NCBI GenBank assembly: GCA_914767715.1 | Contig: OU612072.1 | Span: forward strand, 3,412,001-3,476,000 | Reading direction: 5' to 3' | Length of the DNA stretch: 64,000 bases | Source of the DNA: Membranipora membranacea | Taxonomy: Eukaryota; Bryozoa; Gymnolaemata; Cheilostomatida; Membraniporidae | Part shown: positions 49,201 through 59,375 of the stretch, one piece after another | Layout: each line of letters begins with the position of its first letter | Numbering within the stretch: the stretch's first letter is position 1 | The notes under the pieces: generated by a model | Database searches by the model: none | Seen by the model: only the letters and a program-made list of their open reading frames with translations | What the model was told of the DNA's origin: nothing | Position numbers and translations under genes: made by a program

Positions 49201-51979
49201 TGCTTGGGGCCGGGAAAATCAACAAGAATTCTCCCTCGATAGGACTCGACCCAATGACTCTTGTAAGACTAGTTGCCTGGCAGTAAATGGAATGAGGGCT
49301 AATGGATTTCCAACAAAGGAAGCAAGCCTTCTAAGAAATTATTCAGGATCTCAACAAAGTTTTATACTCTGTAATATTTTACTCAAACCTAAGTCTATAT
49401 TTGATTGATAATTGGCTTAATCATAATTATTGGAATCGAAAACTAAGTTTGCATTGACTTTAGACAAGCGTCATGATTGGTAATAAATCCATGAGATCAT
49501 AGAAGCTGAATTTACTCCACCTGCCTTTGGAACTCTTTCATATAAAATATGCTTGTGTTCTACTCTCCCCTTTATAAAACAATAATAATCTTCAATTCAA
49601 TTCTAGTTTTTACAATCAGCGTGACTTGACAACCTTTTGAAACCCTTTTATTCATATACATATATCCGGTCACCCTTACTCGGAATATGCAACAGCTGGA
49701 GCGAATGTTCTTTTTTTCCTACTTTATTCACTGATTGAGGCCGATGTGCATGTGTAACATCAAGTTGATAAGCCTCTGTTTATGATATAGAGGAAAGATA
49801 ACGCTTCACAGTGAAATTCATGGAAACAAAATTATTTTTCTGGTCAGGATAATATTTTCCCTGACATTGTTGTTTCCCCAATTCAGTGGAAGGTGGTTGG
49901 GCTATGTGGTCAGACTGGTCAGATTGTTCAGCGCCATGTGGTAAAAATAGTGTCATACACAGAAATAGAACATGCACAAACCCACCTCCGATTCACAGTG
50001 GTAGATGTCCTGGAGAGCCCACAGAATACATAGGCTGTGACAAGCCCGCTTGTGAAGGTTGTTATTATAGAATATATACTATACATGACACCGATGAAAA
50101 TTCGTGGAATTCAAATACACATGTGCTTAATATATAAGTTTATCCATAAAATATTTGATCAGTCAGATTCTGATAATATTTAGTAGGAACAATAGTGTAT
50201 AGTTGTCACAAAGTTTGATGTAAAGATTAAAATGTCAAAAATTCTGATCTTATAGATGCACATGAGGCGAGTACGCTAAGTCTAAGATTACAGTACACCA
50301 TCACAGACTGTAAGAGCATCGACAAACCCACTCTGATATACTCATTAAACTCACTCGCCACTTCTCTGGAGGGATTCTGTCAGCCAGGTAGGTTCTGCTC
50401 TGATTGTCACCATCGTCAATCCCACAACTCATGTGACATCAATAAACTAGCAACGGTGGCTGATCAAATTCACCTGCCACTGCACTAGAGGAAATCTGTC
50501 AACCAAGTGAGATATTGGATATTGCGAGCTGGATGAATCAATCTTGAAATTCTCTCCTGATATATCGTGCTCCCACAACTCCTGGCACCAATCAATTGGC
50601 AGTGGTAGCGGTTGCCTAACCATCCGGGCAATATCAATGTTCCAAAACATAACCATGGGTTGATAAGGGGAATTGGCAAACCAGCCATTCACTATTCAAA
50701 TTTCTACTGCCACCCTTTTTGACACAGCATACATGTATAATGGTTTTCAGAACTTATTTGGCCCATTGCTTGAACTCCTTCACGAGTTATGCATAATGCT
50801 GTTAAAGAGATGTTTGTTGTTGACTATAAACTCTTTAGAAATTAATCAATAACTAATAATTGAGAACGCAAATTGCAAAAGTGAATATTAACCAAAGTAA
50901 TTAAATCCATAGGCTGGAGTACCTACCCATTCATCACCAACGTAAAACCATCCTTAGCCTTAGAAGCTTTCCAAATATTTTATATTTGACAGATGGTCCT
51001 ATAGTAGCAAAATTTAAAATAAAGAGCTTATATTTTGCAATGTTTATTCACAGATTGCAAGCAAGGCACCCCTGATTTTAGTTACACTTGTGAGGGTTCA
51101 CTCTTCTCTGTGATCTGGCCTACTGACATTGTGAGTGTGAACGGAATACCCGAGGATCTAAAGGTCAAGATTGAAGCCAAAATTAAGGAAGCAGGCTCAG
51201 CATTGAACTTGAAAATCAATGAAAACACGTGAGTAATCAATATATCAACAACATAGTCTCTTGCATGGGAATTACATTTCTAACTAAAAGATGTACCTCA
51301 ATTCATTTAATTTTAACTAATCCATGCTTGACCAATCTTTCCGAAGTGAGCAAAACCATGCATTTATAACCAAATATGAGGTTATATTAATGTAGGATAT
51401 AAATTTCTATAAAGCTGCTAGTGTGAAGCATGGCATATCTAAATTACACACACTTATCACAAACAGTACAAAGGATCACAAAATTTTATTCCTCTGCCAA
51501 CACAAAAAAACCGAATGAAGATCGTCTACCAACATGAAAAACATGCACACTGTAGAATTTTCGGCCAGCTTTGTCAATCAGCTTTGTCCATCAAATTTTT
51601 CATTTATAAAAACTATGATTGGGAGCAACAAATAATGTGCGTTTTGTGGCACTTCGCAACATTCAGATTTGCTCTGAATGATATACACACTCATTAAAGG
51701 CAAAAATCTGAGCATATAATCTGACTGTTTCTAATGATCCTGAAAAAAGTGTGGAAAAAAGTACAAGTGCGCTTCACGCATTGATAACCAATCATAATTG
51801 CCCTGTCTTGTTATTGATTGCCAAGGCAGGAAGAGTATCAAAAGGGCGGAGAAAAAGCCTTTGTTATCAAAACAATTTATTTAATCTATTGTCTGTATTC
51901 CTAAAGCACACTGCAGCTGAAGGCAGGGGGAGATGGTGATTATGGGACTTACATTGTTAAAGAAGGTTGGGGAATGTAA
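43245..51979 (+). CDS. Secreted Ly6 / split C-type lectin / NIDO / TSP1 mosaic protein
   Basis: Exons join in phase: 43245-43302 (signal peptide MVHVYTRAWLILVILYL), 43852-43952, 44381-44588, 44974-45177, 45599-45720, 46520-46709, 47535-47629, 47891-48155, 48782-49006, 49887-50057, 50256-50387, 51054-51228, and a tentative last exon 51907-51979 (TAA). Exons 2-3 form a three-finger Ly6/uPAR domain (CFQC ... CYYCCDTEWCN). Exon 4 is the first half of a C-type lectin domain (C0 pair, then TWCKRQGYIGVFAPVDE). Exons 5-8 form a NIDO domain (FYSPVHVCSNGIISLG, APFWADVD, AYRVTFKAKW, NTFQCVVA, ITWSTG). Exon 9 gives the second lectin half (EGEC, SAC, GVACY). Exon 10 is a TSP1 repeat (WSDWSDCSAPCG). Exons 11-12 are unassigned, with paired Cys. 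No membrane helix was found; the protein is probably matrix or mucus. The 3' end is uncertain. Confidence 0.82.
44628..44830 (+). repeat. tRNA-like SINE in an intron
   Basis: GGATGTAGTTCAGTTGGTTG, then GGTCGCC resembles a tRNA 5' half with an A-box. A damaged B-box (GAGGTCCAGTTTTTGAACCC) follows about 45 bases later, and then a non-tRNA body. It lies in the intron after the exon ending at 44588. Confidence 0.55.
45845..46117. repeat. Perfect GGTGCA hexamer microsatellite (about 45 units)
   Basis: About 273 bases repeat GGTGCA without a single interruption, in the intron between exons ending at 45720 and starting at 46520. Each unit carries the E-box CAGGTG. The perfection suggests recent expansion. 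Open frames on both strands (Gln-Val, Leu-His and Thr-Cys dipeptides) are artefacts. Confidence 0.98.
46895..46955 (-). repeat. tRNA-like fragment
   Basis: On the minus strand GGGCCCGCATGACTGAGCGG, then TAAGC (A-box like) is followed by GCCTGATTCAAATTCCGC (B-box like). The sequence between is too short and irregular for a functional tRNA. Probably a SINE head or pseudogene. Confidence 0.5.
47187..47387 (-). mobile_element. U2-snRNA-headed SINE, second copy
   Basis: On the minus strand it begins ATCGCTTCTCGGACTATTGA, then CTAAGATCAAAGTGTCAC: the full 5' end of U2 snRNA with two or three changes. The body and the hairpin tail (TTCTGTTTTTTTCTAAACAG) match the copy at 39495-39712. It lies in the intron between the NIDO exons at 46520 and 47535. 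Confidence 0.85.
49190..49305 (-). repeat. tRNA-derived SINE, family B, minus-strand copy
   Basis: On the minus strand CATTTACTGCCAGGCAACTA, then GGGTCGAGTCCTATCGAGG (B-box region) and GGCCCCAAGCACTCTTGGGTG follow the order of the 57762-57912 copy. It lies in the intron before the TSP1 exon. Confidence 0.75.
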
Positions 51980-52362
51980 AAGAGAAGGATGTGACGGACG
52001 CAAAAAGATGCTACAATATGAGAGCTTGTCTTCACGATTGCTTCAACTTAATAGCCTCATACTGTTAAACTCTGAACTTAAATATCTAAATAATCTACTT
52101 CTCAAGAGTTATTCCATTGACTTGTACCCATACATATAAACCAAATTTTCGTCAACATACCAATCACTGACAACTACTTTGTCACTCTCTATCGGAAAAA
52201 GAATTAAAAATAAGTTTTTGGTACAAAAAAGATTTTTTTCTGCCCTTATAACACTCTCCTTGTCTTGGCAATCAGTCCCAAGACATGACAAATAATCCAA
52301 GGTCAACTGAATAAAAAGTTGCCCTCCCTCAACCAACTAAGGAAAACTTATTGGTAAGGAAA

Positions 52363-52432
52363 TCTTAGAACTACTGTTCACAGCCAATGATAGGCTTTCT
52401 TAGAACTACTGTTCACAGCCAATGATAGGCTT
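52363..52432. repeat. 35-bp tandem duplication
   Basis: TCTTAGAACTACTGTTCACA followed by GCCAATGATAGGCTT occurs twice in succession without a mismatch. Confidence 0.98.
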
Positions 52433-52686
52433 TTATGTTACTCACATATTCTTTCCTTCAATCTGACATCCGGTCACCACGCCGTCTTGAAAGAAACTAA
52501 GCCTGTCAATTCTCTCTGCTCAAATTCTGAGTTTCTTCGGTTTCCAAACTCACAATGCCAGCTACTCACTCAAAACTAGCTACTAACCAGGTATTTGATG
52601 CATATTGAGAACACATACTGGAACTGAAAGAAAGTATTGTCATTGATTTGATAGAGAAGACTGTGTCTAGAAAAACTTTCACTTCC

Positions 52687-53345
52687 AGGTTGAATATATT
52701 CAATTCATCATTATCATAATGATTATGATGATAATGTAGGCAATGAATGAACTAGTTCATTGATGATCATTCAATCAAAGGCGATTCAACACCAATATAA
52801 CCAAGGTATTACAATGTATAATAATATGTTGGTTCTGACATGACTTGACTGGTCAGAGTTATGTTACCAATTGATGCAGCGTCACCTCCCTGGTAACTTA
52901 GTACTACATATTAGGAGTTATCTCCCCTTGTAGTTGAATTCAAATTGAATGCATATTGAATTACAAGTGCACACGTATGTCTGTCTCTCAAAATGTTACT
53001 GTCTAAAATATGTATTTGTATATCACTTTCAGGTTGAATTTATTCATCATTATGATGATAATGTGGGCAATGAATGAACTAGTTCATTGAATATCATTCA
53101 ATCAAAGGTGATTCAACACCAATATAACCAAGGTATTCCAATGTATAATAATATGTTGGTTCTGACATGACCTGACTGGTCAGAGTTATGTTACCAAATG
53201 ATGTAGTGTCACCTCCCTGGTAACTTAGTACTACATATAAGGAGTTATCTCCCCTTGAAGTTGAATTCAAATTGAATTCATATTGAATTACAAACGCACA
53301 CTTATGTCTGTCTCTCAAAATGTTACTCTCTTAAATATGTATTTG
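52687..53345. repeat. Direct duplication of about 340 bp
   Basis: Unit 1 (about 52687-53030) and unit 2 (about 53031-53345) share almost all bases, from CAGGTTGAAT through GATTCAACACCAATATAACC and CCTGGTAACTTAGTACTACA to TGTCTGTCTCTCAAAATGTT. Unit 1 has a short extra segment at its start. The 74-codon minus-strand ORF in unit 2 is broken by stops in unit 1, so it is not a conserved gene. Confidence 0.95.
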
Positions 53346-53370
53346 TTAGACACCTTTTCCCAAAAAACAA

Positions 53371-53712
53371 AACAAATTGGGCTCAGCTTTGTACATGGTA
53401 CAAGTGAATGTATGCCCGCCAGATTATGTAGACAAAGAAGTCTAAAATCTGTTTTATTGCAAGTGAGTCTACAATCAAGAGATGGTAGTATGTTGAGAAA
53501 CCTTGCCAACTAGAAAGTTGATTGTACTGTTTTGTACTGTTTTGTACTGTTTTTTTACTGTATTGTACTGTTTTGTACTGTTTTCCTTGTTTCTATCATA
53601 CTTCACCTTCATACTAACAAATTGGGCTCGGCTTTGTACATGGTACAAGTGAATACATGCCCGCCAGATTATGTAGACGAAGTAGTCTAAAATCTGTTCT
53701 ATTGCAAGTGGC
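53371..53712. repeat. Direct repeat of about 93 bp around a TTTTGTACTG array
   Basis: CAAATTGGGCTC.GCTTTGTA to TCTGTT.TATTGCAAGTG occurs near 53371-53464 and again near 53619-53711 with few changes. Between them TTTTGTACTG repeats about five times (53527-53582). Confidence 0.93.
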
Positions 53713-53748
53713 TAGTATATATTACCTGTCATGAGTATGTTTTATGTG

Positions 53749-54110
53749 TTACAACAATTCTGCGCTGTTGTAACTGACCTGGCGTCTTTTAACAACTGTC
53801 TTATTCAGCAGATAAGTGAACCTATCATGAAATTAAAATTGATCATAATAATCATGCATTATCATTTGATACCCGAATCGACTCGATATATAAGAACCTA
53901 GTGCTACCTGTTGTTGTTTGTGCGTTTTGACGCTGGTTGGAACTTGTTCGGGAGAGTCAGTGCCAGGCTGACCATGGTGATGCCACTGGCCCCATTGGTG
54001 GGTGTGTGCACGTTGGTCTCAAGAGAGTACCTTTTGCCAAATGGTCCTACCAGGCGTGAATTATTAGAGCAGACGGAAATTTATATTCACCATTAGTTGG
54101 TAGAAGATCG
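53749..54110 (+). repeat. Possible solo or partial LTR
   Basis: The stretch starts TGTTACAACAATTCTGCGC, then TGTTGTAAC, an LTR-like inverted start. A clear TATATAAG lies at 53887-53894, followed by a GT-rich leader, and TTGGTAGAAGATCGG near 54095 resembles a primer-binding site. No gag or pol sequence follows and no target duplication was identified. Confidence 0.25.
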
Positions 54111-55744
54111 GCTCAAAATTCTCACTTGCAGTTCTATTAACCTCAATTAACCCCCCTACCACCTGTTCAGGGGCCTTCACCGAGGCTCCTTCCAGCTCGT
54201 GCAAGTTGCTGCCTGGTCACCGTCGACTCTGGACTAGAAAGCACATAAAAAACAAAAATTGATAGGAAACACGTATCTGCTGAAAAAGGGTACTTGCCAT
54301 CTCCTACCTGTATGTTCTCACTAATCACCTCAATCATTGAAGCATAGGGTTACCATTTTAGTAGGATTACACGGTTGTAGCTTTGGGAAACATCCGTGAT
54401 CAATGATATGGCAAGCAAAGACATCGCACAAACGGCAGCAATTCACACCGTGTTTATTCTATATGTAGGCGCAACTACTTGGTTTAATAGTATTTCAATT
54501 CATTCTTATCGCTACCCAGCCTGAACACATAAATATATATATATATATATATATATGATATACATTTGTACCCTATACGAGTGAATGTTAGCTTTAGTTT
54601 ATTTTGGCTATCTGAATGTTAGCTATCACAAAATTGTAGCTAGTAGGGATCAAAGTCTTCATATGTCAGAGTTTACATGTTTACTAACTTGCACATGTGC
54701 CAAGTCACAGACTCTGCCTTGTGCCAATACTCTATGGGACTTCATCATATTCAAGTGGCTGCTTATCCCGGGCAAAAACACTCCCTGCCATGCCTATTTT
54801 TGTACTTATGTACTTATATCCGTTTTTATATCGCTTGTTTCCCAAATAAACCATGCAGCAACAGTATCATAGAAGATGATTAAGACAATGATGTAACTCA
54901 TCATTTTGTTGTGGCTGTAGCATATATGTTTGTTAAATAAAGATGAATGTTAGCTAGAGTTTAGTTTGGCTTGCTTAATTTTAGCTAGCAATAAACAATG
55001 TTACGTTAAAGATAGAGACAATGTGGTAGTTGAAAGCCTGATGTTCTCAGAAGTTCATGATATTGCAGTATGATTTAAAATGAAAAGAGATTGAAGTAAT
55101 AGAGTTTGAGGATAAGCAAATTTTTGTCCTTGCTGCTACAAAGAGTCAGGCAAGCGGTATCTATAATCAACATCGATGTCTGATTCTAAAGTTTGTATAA
55201 CAGCTGTAATAGGTCCACAGATCATACAGGTCAGGGGGCAGTTCTACGACTTCATGTCAGATGGAACACTGTCCCAGAGTGTAGGCCTATTGTCATACTT
55301 GTAGTAAATTTAATCCTTTATTTGCCAAAATTGTGTTTAAACTTAATGCCGACAGGTTACAGGTTTAAGCTTGTTAATATATTGGTGAGATCAAGTCGTA
55401 TCATCATCTACGAAAAAAGACATTCATGATGAATAGATATACCAATTTGTTCCAGGGGGTGTGATATGGAGCAACAGACAAGCAGCGCAACAGGACCAGG
55501 CTTATCAAACCAAAACAAATTAATTATTGTATGCATTTTGGCCAAAGAATGGTATCCTTGTTAAGCAAATTTATCAAGGGTGTCTGAGGTTCAAATGAAT
55601 CCCTCTCAGAAAAAAGCGCGGGGGGGGGGGGTGAGAAAGTCAAAGCACTCATGTGACAACAATTATTATTATGCAATATTTGTTATAGAAAAATAGGTAC
55701 ATACGCATGATATATAAAAGATTCCCTGTACTAATTATTTCAGG

Positions 55745-56943
55745 TCTGAAAGCTAAGACGAAGGGTTTGTCCGAGGGCTCAACGAAGTCCTATGATCAAT
55801 TTTAGAACCAATACAAAATGTTCTGCTCTGAGCACAAACTCAAAAAATTGTCTACTTTGTCACTGGAGTTGTTGGTCACAAACCTAGCCCAAGACGGAAA
55901 GTAACACGGTGCAATCCTGTCGCATGTGTCAGCAATAAAAATTCTTTTGTGTAAAAAAGAACAGTGAGGTTACCTTTGCTACTCATAAACTAAAGTTAAT
56001 ATTGAGGGGTATTAAAAACTCACAGGGCAGAACTCAAAAGAATACACAGGCGTTATCTCTTGACCATTTACACACTCTGATCACTAAGGCAGAGCGGGTC
56101 TTGGGGAGTCTAGATGGGAGGCGCTTTTCTGCCATGGTCTCTTGTGCTTTTTATGGGTTCTTACGCCCTAGCGAGTGTTGTATATGCTCAGCAGGGCATC
56201 ATATGTCGGTTGGTGATGTGTGTTTTAGCAAGGGTGCCATGGAAGTGCACATTAATTCTTTCAAGAATTCTGCAGAGTCAGCAAGAATTATGATTAAAGC
56301 AGATTACAACCACACAAGTTATATTTTAATATTTGATGCATGATGACTTCCTTTTTCTAAATTTATATGTAATAAATAAATATTAAATTAAAAATATTGA
56401 AATATTACAGTTGCACACTCTCATCCGCCATTTTGTTTCCGTAGTAGAAAAACCTAAGATAATTGGCTTAATTGAAATTCACAAACCAATCACAAAACAG
56501 TGTTTGGTGGGTATTTAAATTTCCTCGGTTTTAACTGTTGAGCAAATAAAGAAGTAATCTTTGAATAACAATGGCACCTAAATGTTTTGTTTGTTTGTTG
56601 CCTACCTGTGAAGGCAAATTGCAAGTTGATTCATATTTAGTGATTCCAGTGTTGTGATCTACTTTAAAGCAGTAGGGGGAGAGACATGCCCAGTTCGCCT
56701 CGTTAAGAGGTATTTAAAACACTTGAAACCCTCCAGCAGCAGCCCTTTGTTTGAAGTCACAACAGCAGAGTTCAGAAAAGAGTTCAGTGAAGCCCTAAAG
56801 GATTGAAAAATAGAGTGCTGGGTCACTCCTCACTCACTGAGACGAGGTGGTGCTACCTGGGCTAGCGTTCAGGGCTGGTCTGACTCAAGAATAAGATCTT
56901 TTGGCAGGTGGTCATCCGATGCCTTCAAGAAATATATCATGAT
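55745..56943 (+). pseudogene. Tyrosine recombinase (DIRS/Crypton-like) pseudogene
   Basis: Three conserved parts are readable. A SAM-like N-domain with frameshifts is at about 55745-55980 (CSEHKLKKLSTLSLELLVTN). The first catalytic part is at 56002-56297 (ALSLDHLHTLI ... FSAMVSCAFYGFLRPSEC, carrying the first catalytic Arg). The C-terminal part is at 56668-56943 (TPHSLRRGGATWASVQGWSD, then FGRW and AFKKYI, carrying His-x-x-Arg, Trp and the nucleophile Tyr). A MITE at 56294-56667 splits the gene, and a TGA lies in the C-terminal part before IECWVTP. The family is that of the integrases of DIRS/Ngaro retrotransposons or Cryptons; no reverse transcriptase was seen nearby. Confidence 0.85.
56294..56667. 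mobile_element. TTAA-flanked MITE, copy 2, inside the recombinase
   Basis: TTAA at 56294-56297 and 56664-56667 flank 366 bases. The ends are AGCAGATTACAAC and, reverse-complemented, AGTAGATCACAAC, a terminal inverted repeat of 13 bases with two mismatches. Taking out the element and one TTAA joins ATGATTAAAGCA to GTAGGGGGAGAG in frame. The body matches the copy at 35621-35917. Confidence 0.85.
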
Positions 56944-57540
56944 AAACTAAGGTGCAGTTTTGGCGAAACAACTGTTCTGAGCTTGCTAGGTGTGCCTCGC
57001 TCAAAACAAATGGTTTGGTGTTCATTTGTTCGTCAATTCTGCACCAGATTAACAACATCTAATACTATGGCAAGTACCCTGTCTGCCAAACAACATATAC
57101 AGTGGCGTTGATCGTCACTTTCGGTTACAGATGCGTGAAGCGCCCCATATTTTTTTCCCCTATAATATGTTACATTATAAGAAAGAAAAAAGACATATAG
57201 GGATGATTGAACGATGAGATATTTCATTATTGTCTTACTACTTATACTCGTTCAGATACAGTGGAAATGAGGAGTAGAAGCCAGGGGCGTATATTCTAAA
57301 AAATTTCACTCACTGACATTTTAGAGATGAGCATAATGATCGGGCGCAGCCCGATCCACACGCCATAGGCGTGGCGGGGAGGGTGTGGGTGTGTGTCAAT
57401 ACACCGGGCTTTTGATTGGCTTGTCCAGCACAAGGTCAAAGGTCAAACTCTGTATGTATCATAATTCCTCACTTATAAGACACCCCCCTCGGGAAAAGTA
57501 AAATTGGTCCAGTTATAAAGCATCCATTTGAAAAAAAATC
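56944..57540. other. Downstream flank of the recombinase pseudogene
   Basis: No gene was recognised. A short GC-rich patch near 57345-57380 contains two small palindromes (GGGCGCAGCCCG and CCACGCC/GGCGTGG). Confidence 0.4.
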
Positions 57541-57625
57541 TGACCTCGTTGGGATTCGAACCCACAACAGCTTAATAAACAGTGATTACCAGGCAGACAC
57601 TCTACACACTGAGTTATTCAGCCTG
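57541..57625 (-). repeat. tRNA-derived SINE head or tRNA pseudogene
   Basis: On the minus strand CCAGGCTGAATAACTCAGTG, then TGTAGAGTGTCTGCC reads as a tRNA 5' half. A perfect B-box and T-arm (GTGGGTTCGAATCCCAAC) follow after an oversized middle, and then a T-run. The cloverleaf does not close, so it is a SINE head or pseudogene. Confidence 0.65.
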
Positions 57626-57732
57626 GTATGCACACCGTAATTACGGATTTTTATTTACCGATATCCGTGGTCCGTGATTGCTAATAAACGCCACTGGTAG
57701 AAGCAAATGATTAAACTGATTTAAATTCAATA

Positions 57733-57941
57733 TATATCTATTCATGTATTGATTTGAAACTTTGGGGATGGTGAGATGGAGCAATCGGTTAGCGCGCTTG
57801 CTATTCACTGCCAGGCGATTAGTGCCGCAGGAGTTGTGGGTTCGAGCCCCACTGGGGGAGCTTTCATTGTTGATTGTTCCAGCCCCCAGCACCCTCGGGT
57901 GTATACCTCTCCTATATCTATTCATGTATTGTTTTGAAACT
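57733..57941 (+). mobile_element. tRNA-derived SINE, family B, with 29-bp target duplication
   Basis: TATATCTATTCATGTATTG followed by N-TTTGAAACT occurs at 57733-57761 and 57913-57941 with one mismatch. Between them lies a SINE: A-box side (GAGATGGAGCAATCGGTTAG, then CGCGC), B-box (GTTGTGGGTTCGAGCCCCAC) and tail CCCCCAGCACCCTCGGGTGT. It is the best-preserved member of family B (others at 33716, 42905, 49190). The small plus-strand ORFs over it are not genes. Confidence 0.9.
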
Positions 57942-58754
57942 GAATTATGTTCAACTCCATCACAACACCAATTTTAGTGATTACATATTCAATTTTATGT
58001 GGGTACGAACAAATAACATCTTATATGGACTAGTAAATGAGTCAGTTTCATCAATTTGAGTTTGCACTATTTACAATGTCGTCTGCAGTGCTTCGTCAGA
58101 TCATGATGAAGGGGAATTCTGGTTCAAGATCAAAATGTCCATGGAAGAATAAATACGTTCTCAAAAAAGGCTATGAATTTCTTTTTTAACAGAAAGGGTT
58201 AAACTAACTTAAATCCTTCATTCATCCATTCATAAATTGACTTGAAAACTGAATTATGTTGAACTCCATTACAACATCAATATTGTTGTGTCCTCATGTG
58301 ATGAGAAGATTAAGAACCATGGTCCTGGGCCTGTAGTTTCTTGGTGCTGCCTCCCTGAGGAAGCTATATGAAGCAGCCTAAAACACTAACTGCAAAAAGC
58401 CAATATCAAGATCAGAAATGATTAAAAAGCAATTGGTTTGGAGTACAATTCACATGCATTTCTGATGCCAGATTGGCATAATATCATAGGATTTGGGTTG
58501 TTTCCATACACCATCTTGCAGGCCTTAAATCAATATAAAAACTCATTTTCCAACAGAGAAGGGAGATACTTCTAATTCGTCGTGAGGATTTATTCTGAGG
58601 GACAAAGAGCCATCATATGAGCGCGCTGAATCCCTGATGTTTAGTTGTCAATTTTACTCTTCAATCAACTGCAATGCAAACACAAGTATATAACACAATA
58701 TGATAACATCAATAGTACGTTACATATAAGAGGTTTGGGTGGGATACTCTGAAA
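57942..58754. other. No gene recognised
   Basis: The segment after the SINE (TTGAAACTGAATTATGTTCA, then ACTCCATCACAACA) recurs imperfectly near 58238-58275, a local duplication. No exon or RNA gene was seen. Confidence 0.45.
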
Positions 58755-59375
58755 TGGTTAAAAAGACTTAGTTTTAGGCTGTTATTTTGTATCACATCTT
58801 ATGCTCCATAGTTTATTCTATCATGTGAGCAATTTCCAGCTTTATAATCCAAATATTAAGGAAGTTATCGCCTCTCAAACTTCCAGGGTGATCACCTTCA
58901 ATTGGCATTGGGAATCAGCGGAAGCACGCCATGTGGGACGTCACAACCGCCATACTTATTATGAGTTATAACACTAATAATCACAGATAAGATGATGATC
59001 AATATTCAGACCTAGGTGGGACTCGCATCTGGGTCTTACACACCTGCAGGCAACGACGCTACCATCGCACCATTAAGTCCGGCTCTATGGGCCTGTGTAC
59101 AATATAGCTCAGTGTTAGCGGCGTAGCCTGTATGGCCATTCGGACCTGGGTTCGAGACCCTCTACATCCCTGAACATTTTGATCATCATCCTATTTATTA
59201 GTATATCATAATAAGTATGACGGTTGTGACGTCCCACAGGGTCACCTACGAAGTTTGAGAGGCCATAACTTCCTCAATATTTGGATTCTAATGCTGGAAA
59301 TCGTTCACATGATAGAATAAAATATGGGGAATAAGATGTGATACAAAATAGCAGCCTCAAACTAAGTCTTTAAAA
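58755..59375. repeat. Large inverted repeat with head-to-head tRNA-like modules
   Basis: The left arm (about 58765-59070) and right arm (about 59095-59375) are reverse complements at high identity. Examples are GACTTAGTTT..GGCTG.TATT, CTATCATGTGA and GGAAGTTAT.GCCTCTCAAAC with their mirror images. A 50-bp insert is unique to the left arm. Each arm's inner end has a tRNA-like sequence: minus strand at about 59010-59090 (GGTGCGATGGTAGCGTCGTT) and plus strand at about 59100-59160 (TAGCTCAGTGTTAGCGGCG ... GGGTTCGAGACCC). Two SINEs inserted head to head, or one fold-back element, would give this. Confidence 0.85.

Larger units (their letters stand above)
51980..55744. other. Repeat-rich gene desert
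   Basis: No coding exon was recognised after the tentative end of the NIDO gene. The stretch is filled by tandem and direct duplications (52363, 52687, 53371), a possible LTR (53749), an AT microsatellite (54537-54556) and GTTAGCT-rich degenerate repeats near 54580-55000. Confidence 0.5.

Noticed and set aside
53094-53318. 74-codon minus-strand ORF resembling a beta-sandwich exon
   Set aside because: The tandem sister unit has in-frame stops, and no splice partners were found.
57541-57625. Functional tRNA gene
   Set aside because: The B-box is perfect but the middle is too long and the acceptor stem does not pair.
57762-57977. 71-codon ORF
   Set aside because: It is the translation of a tRNA-derived SINE and its flank.
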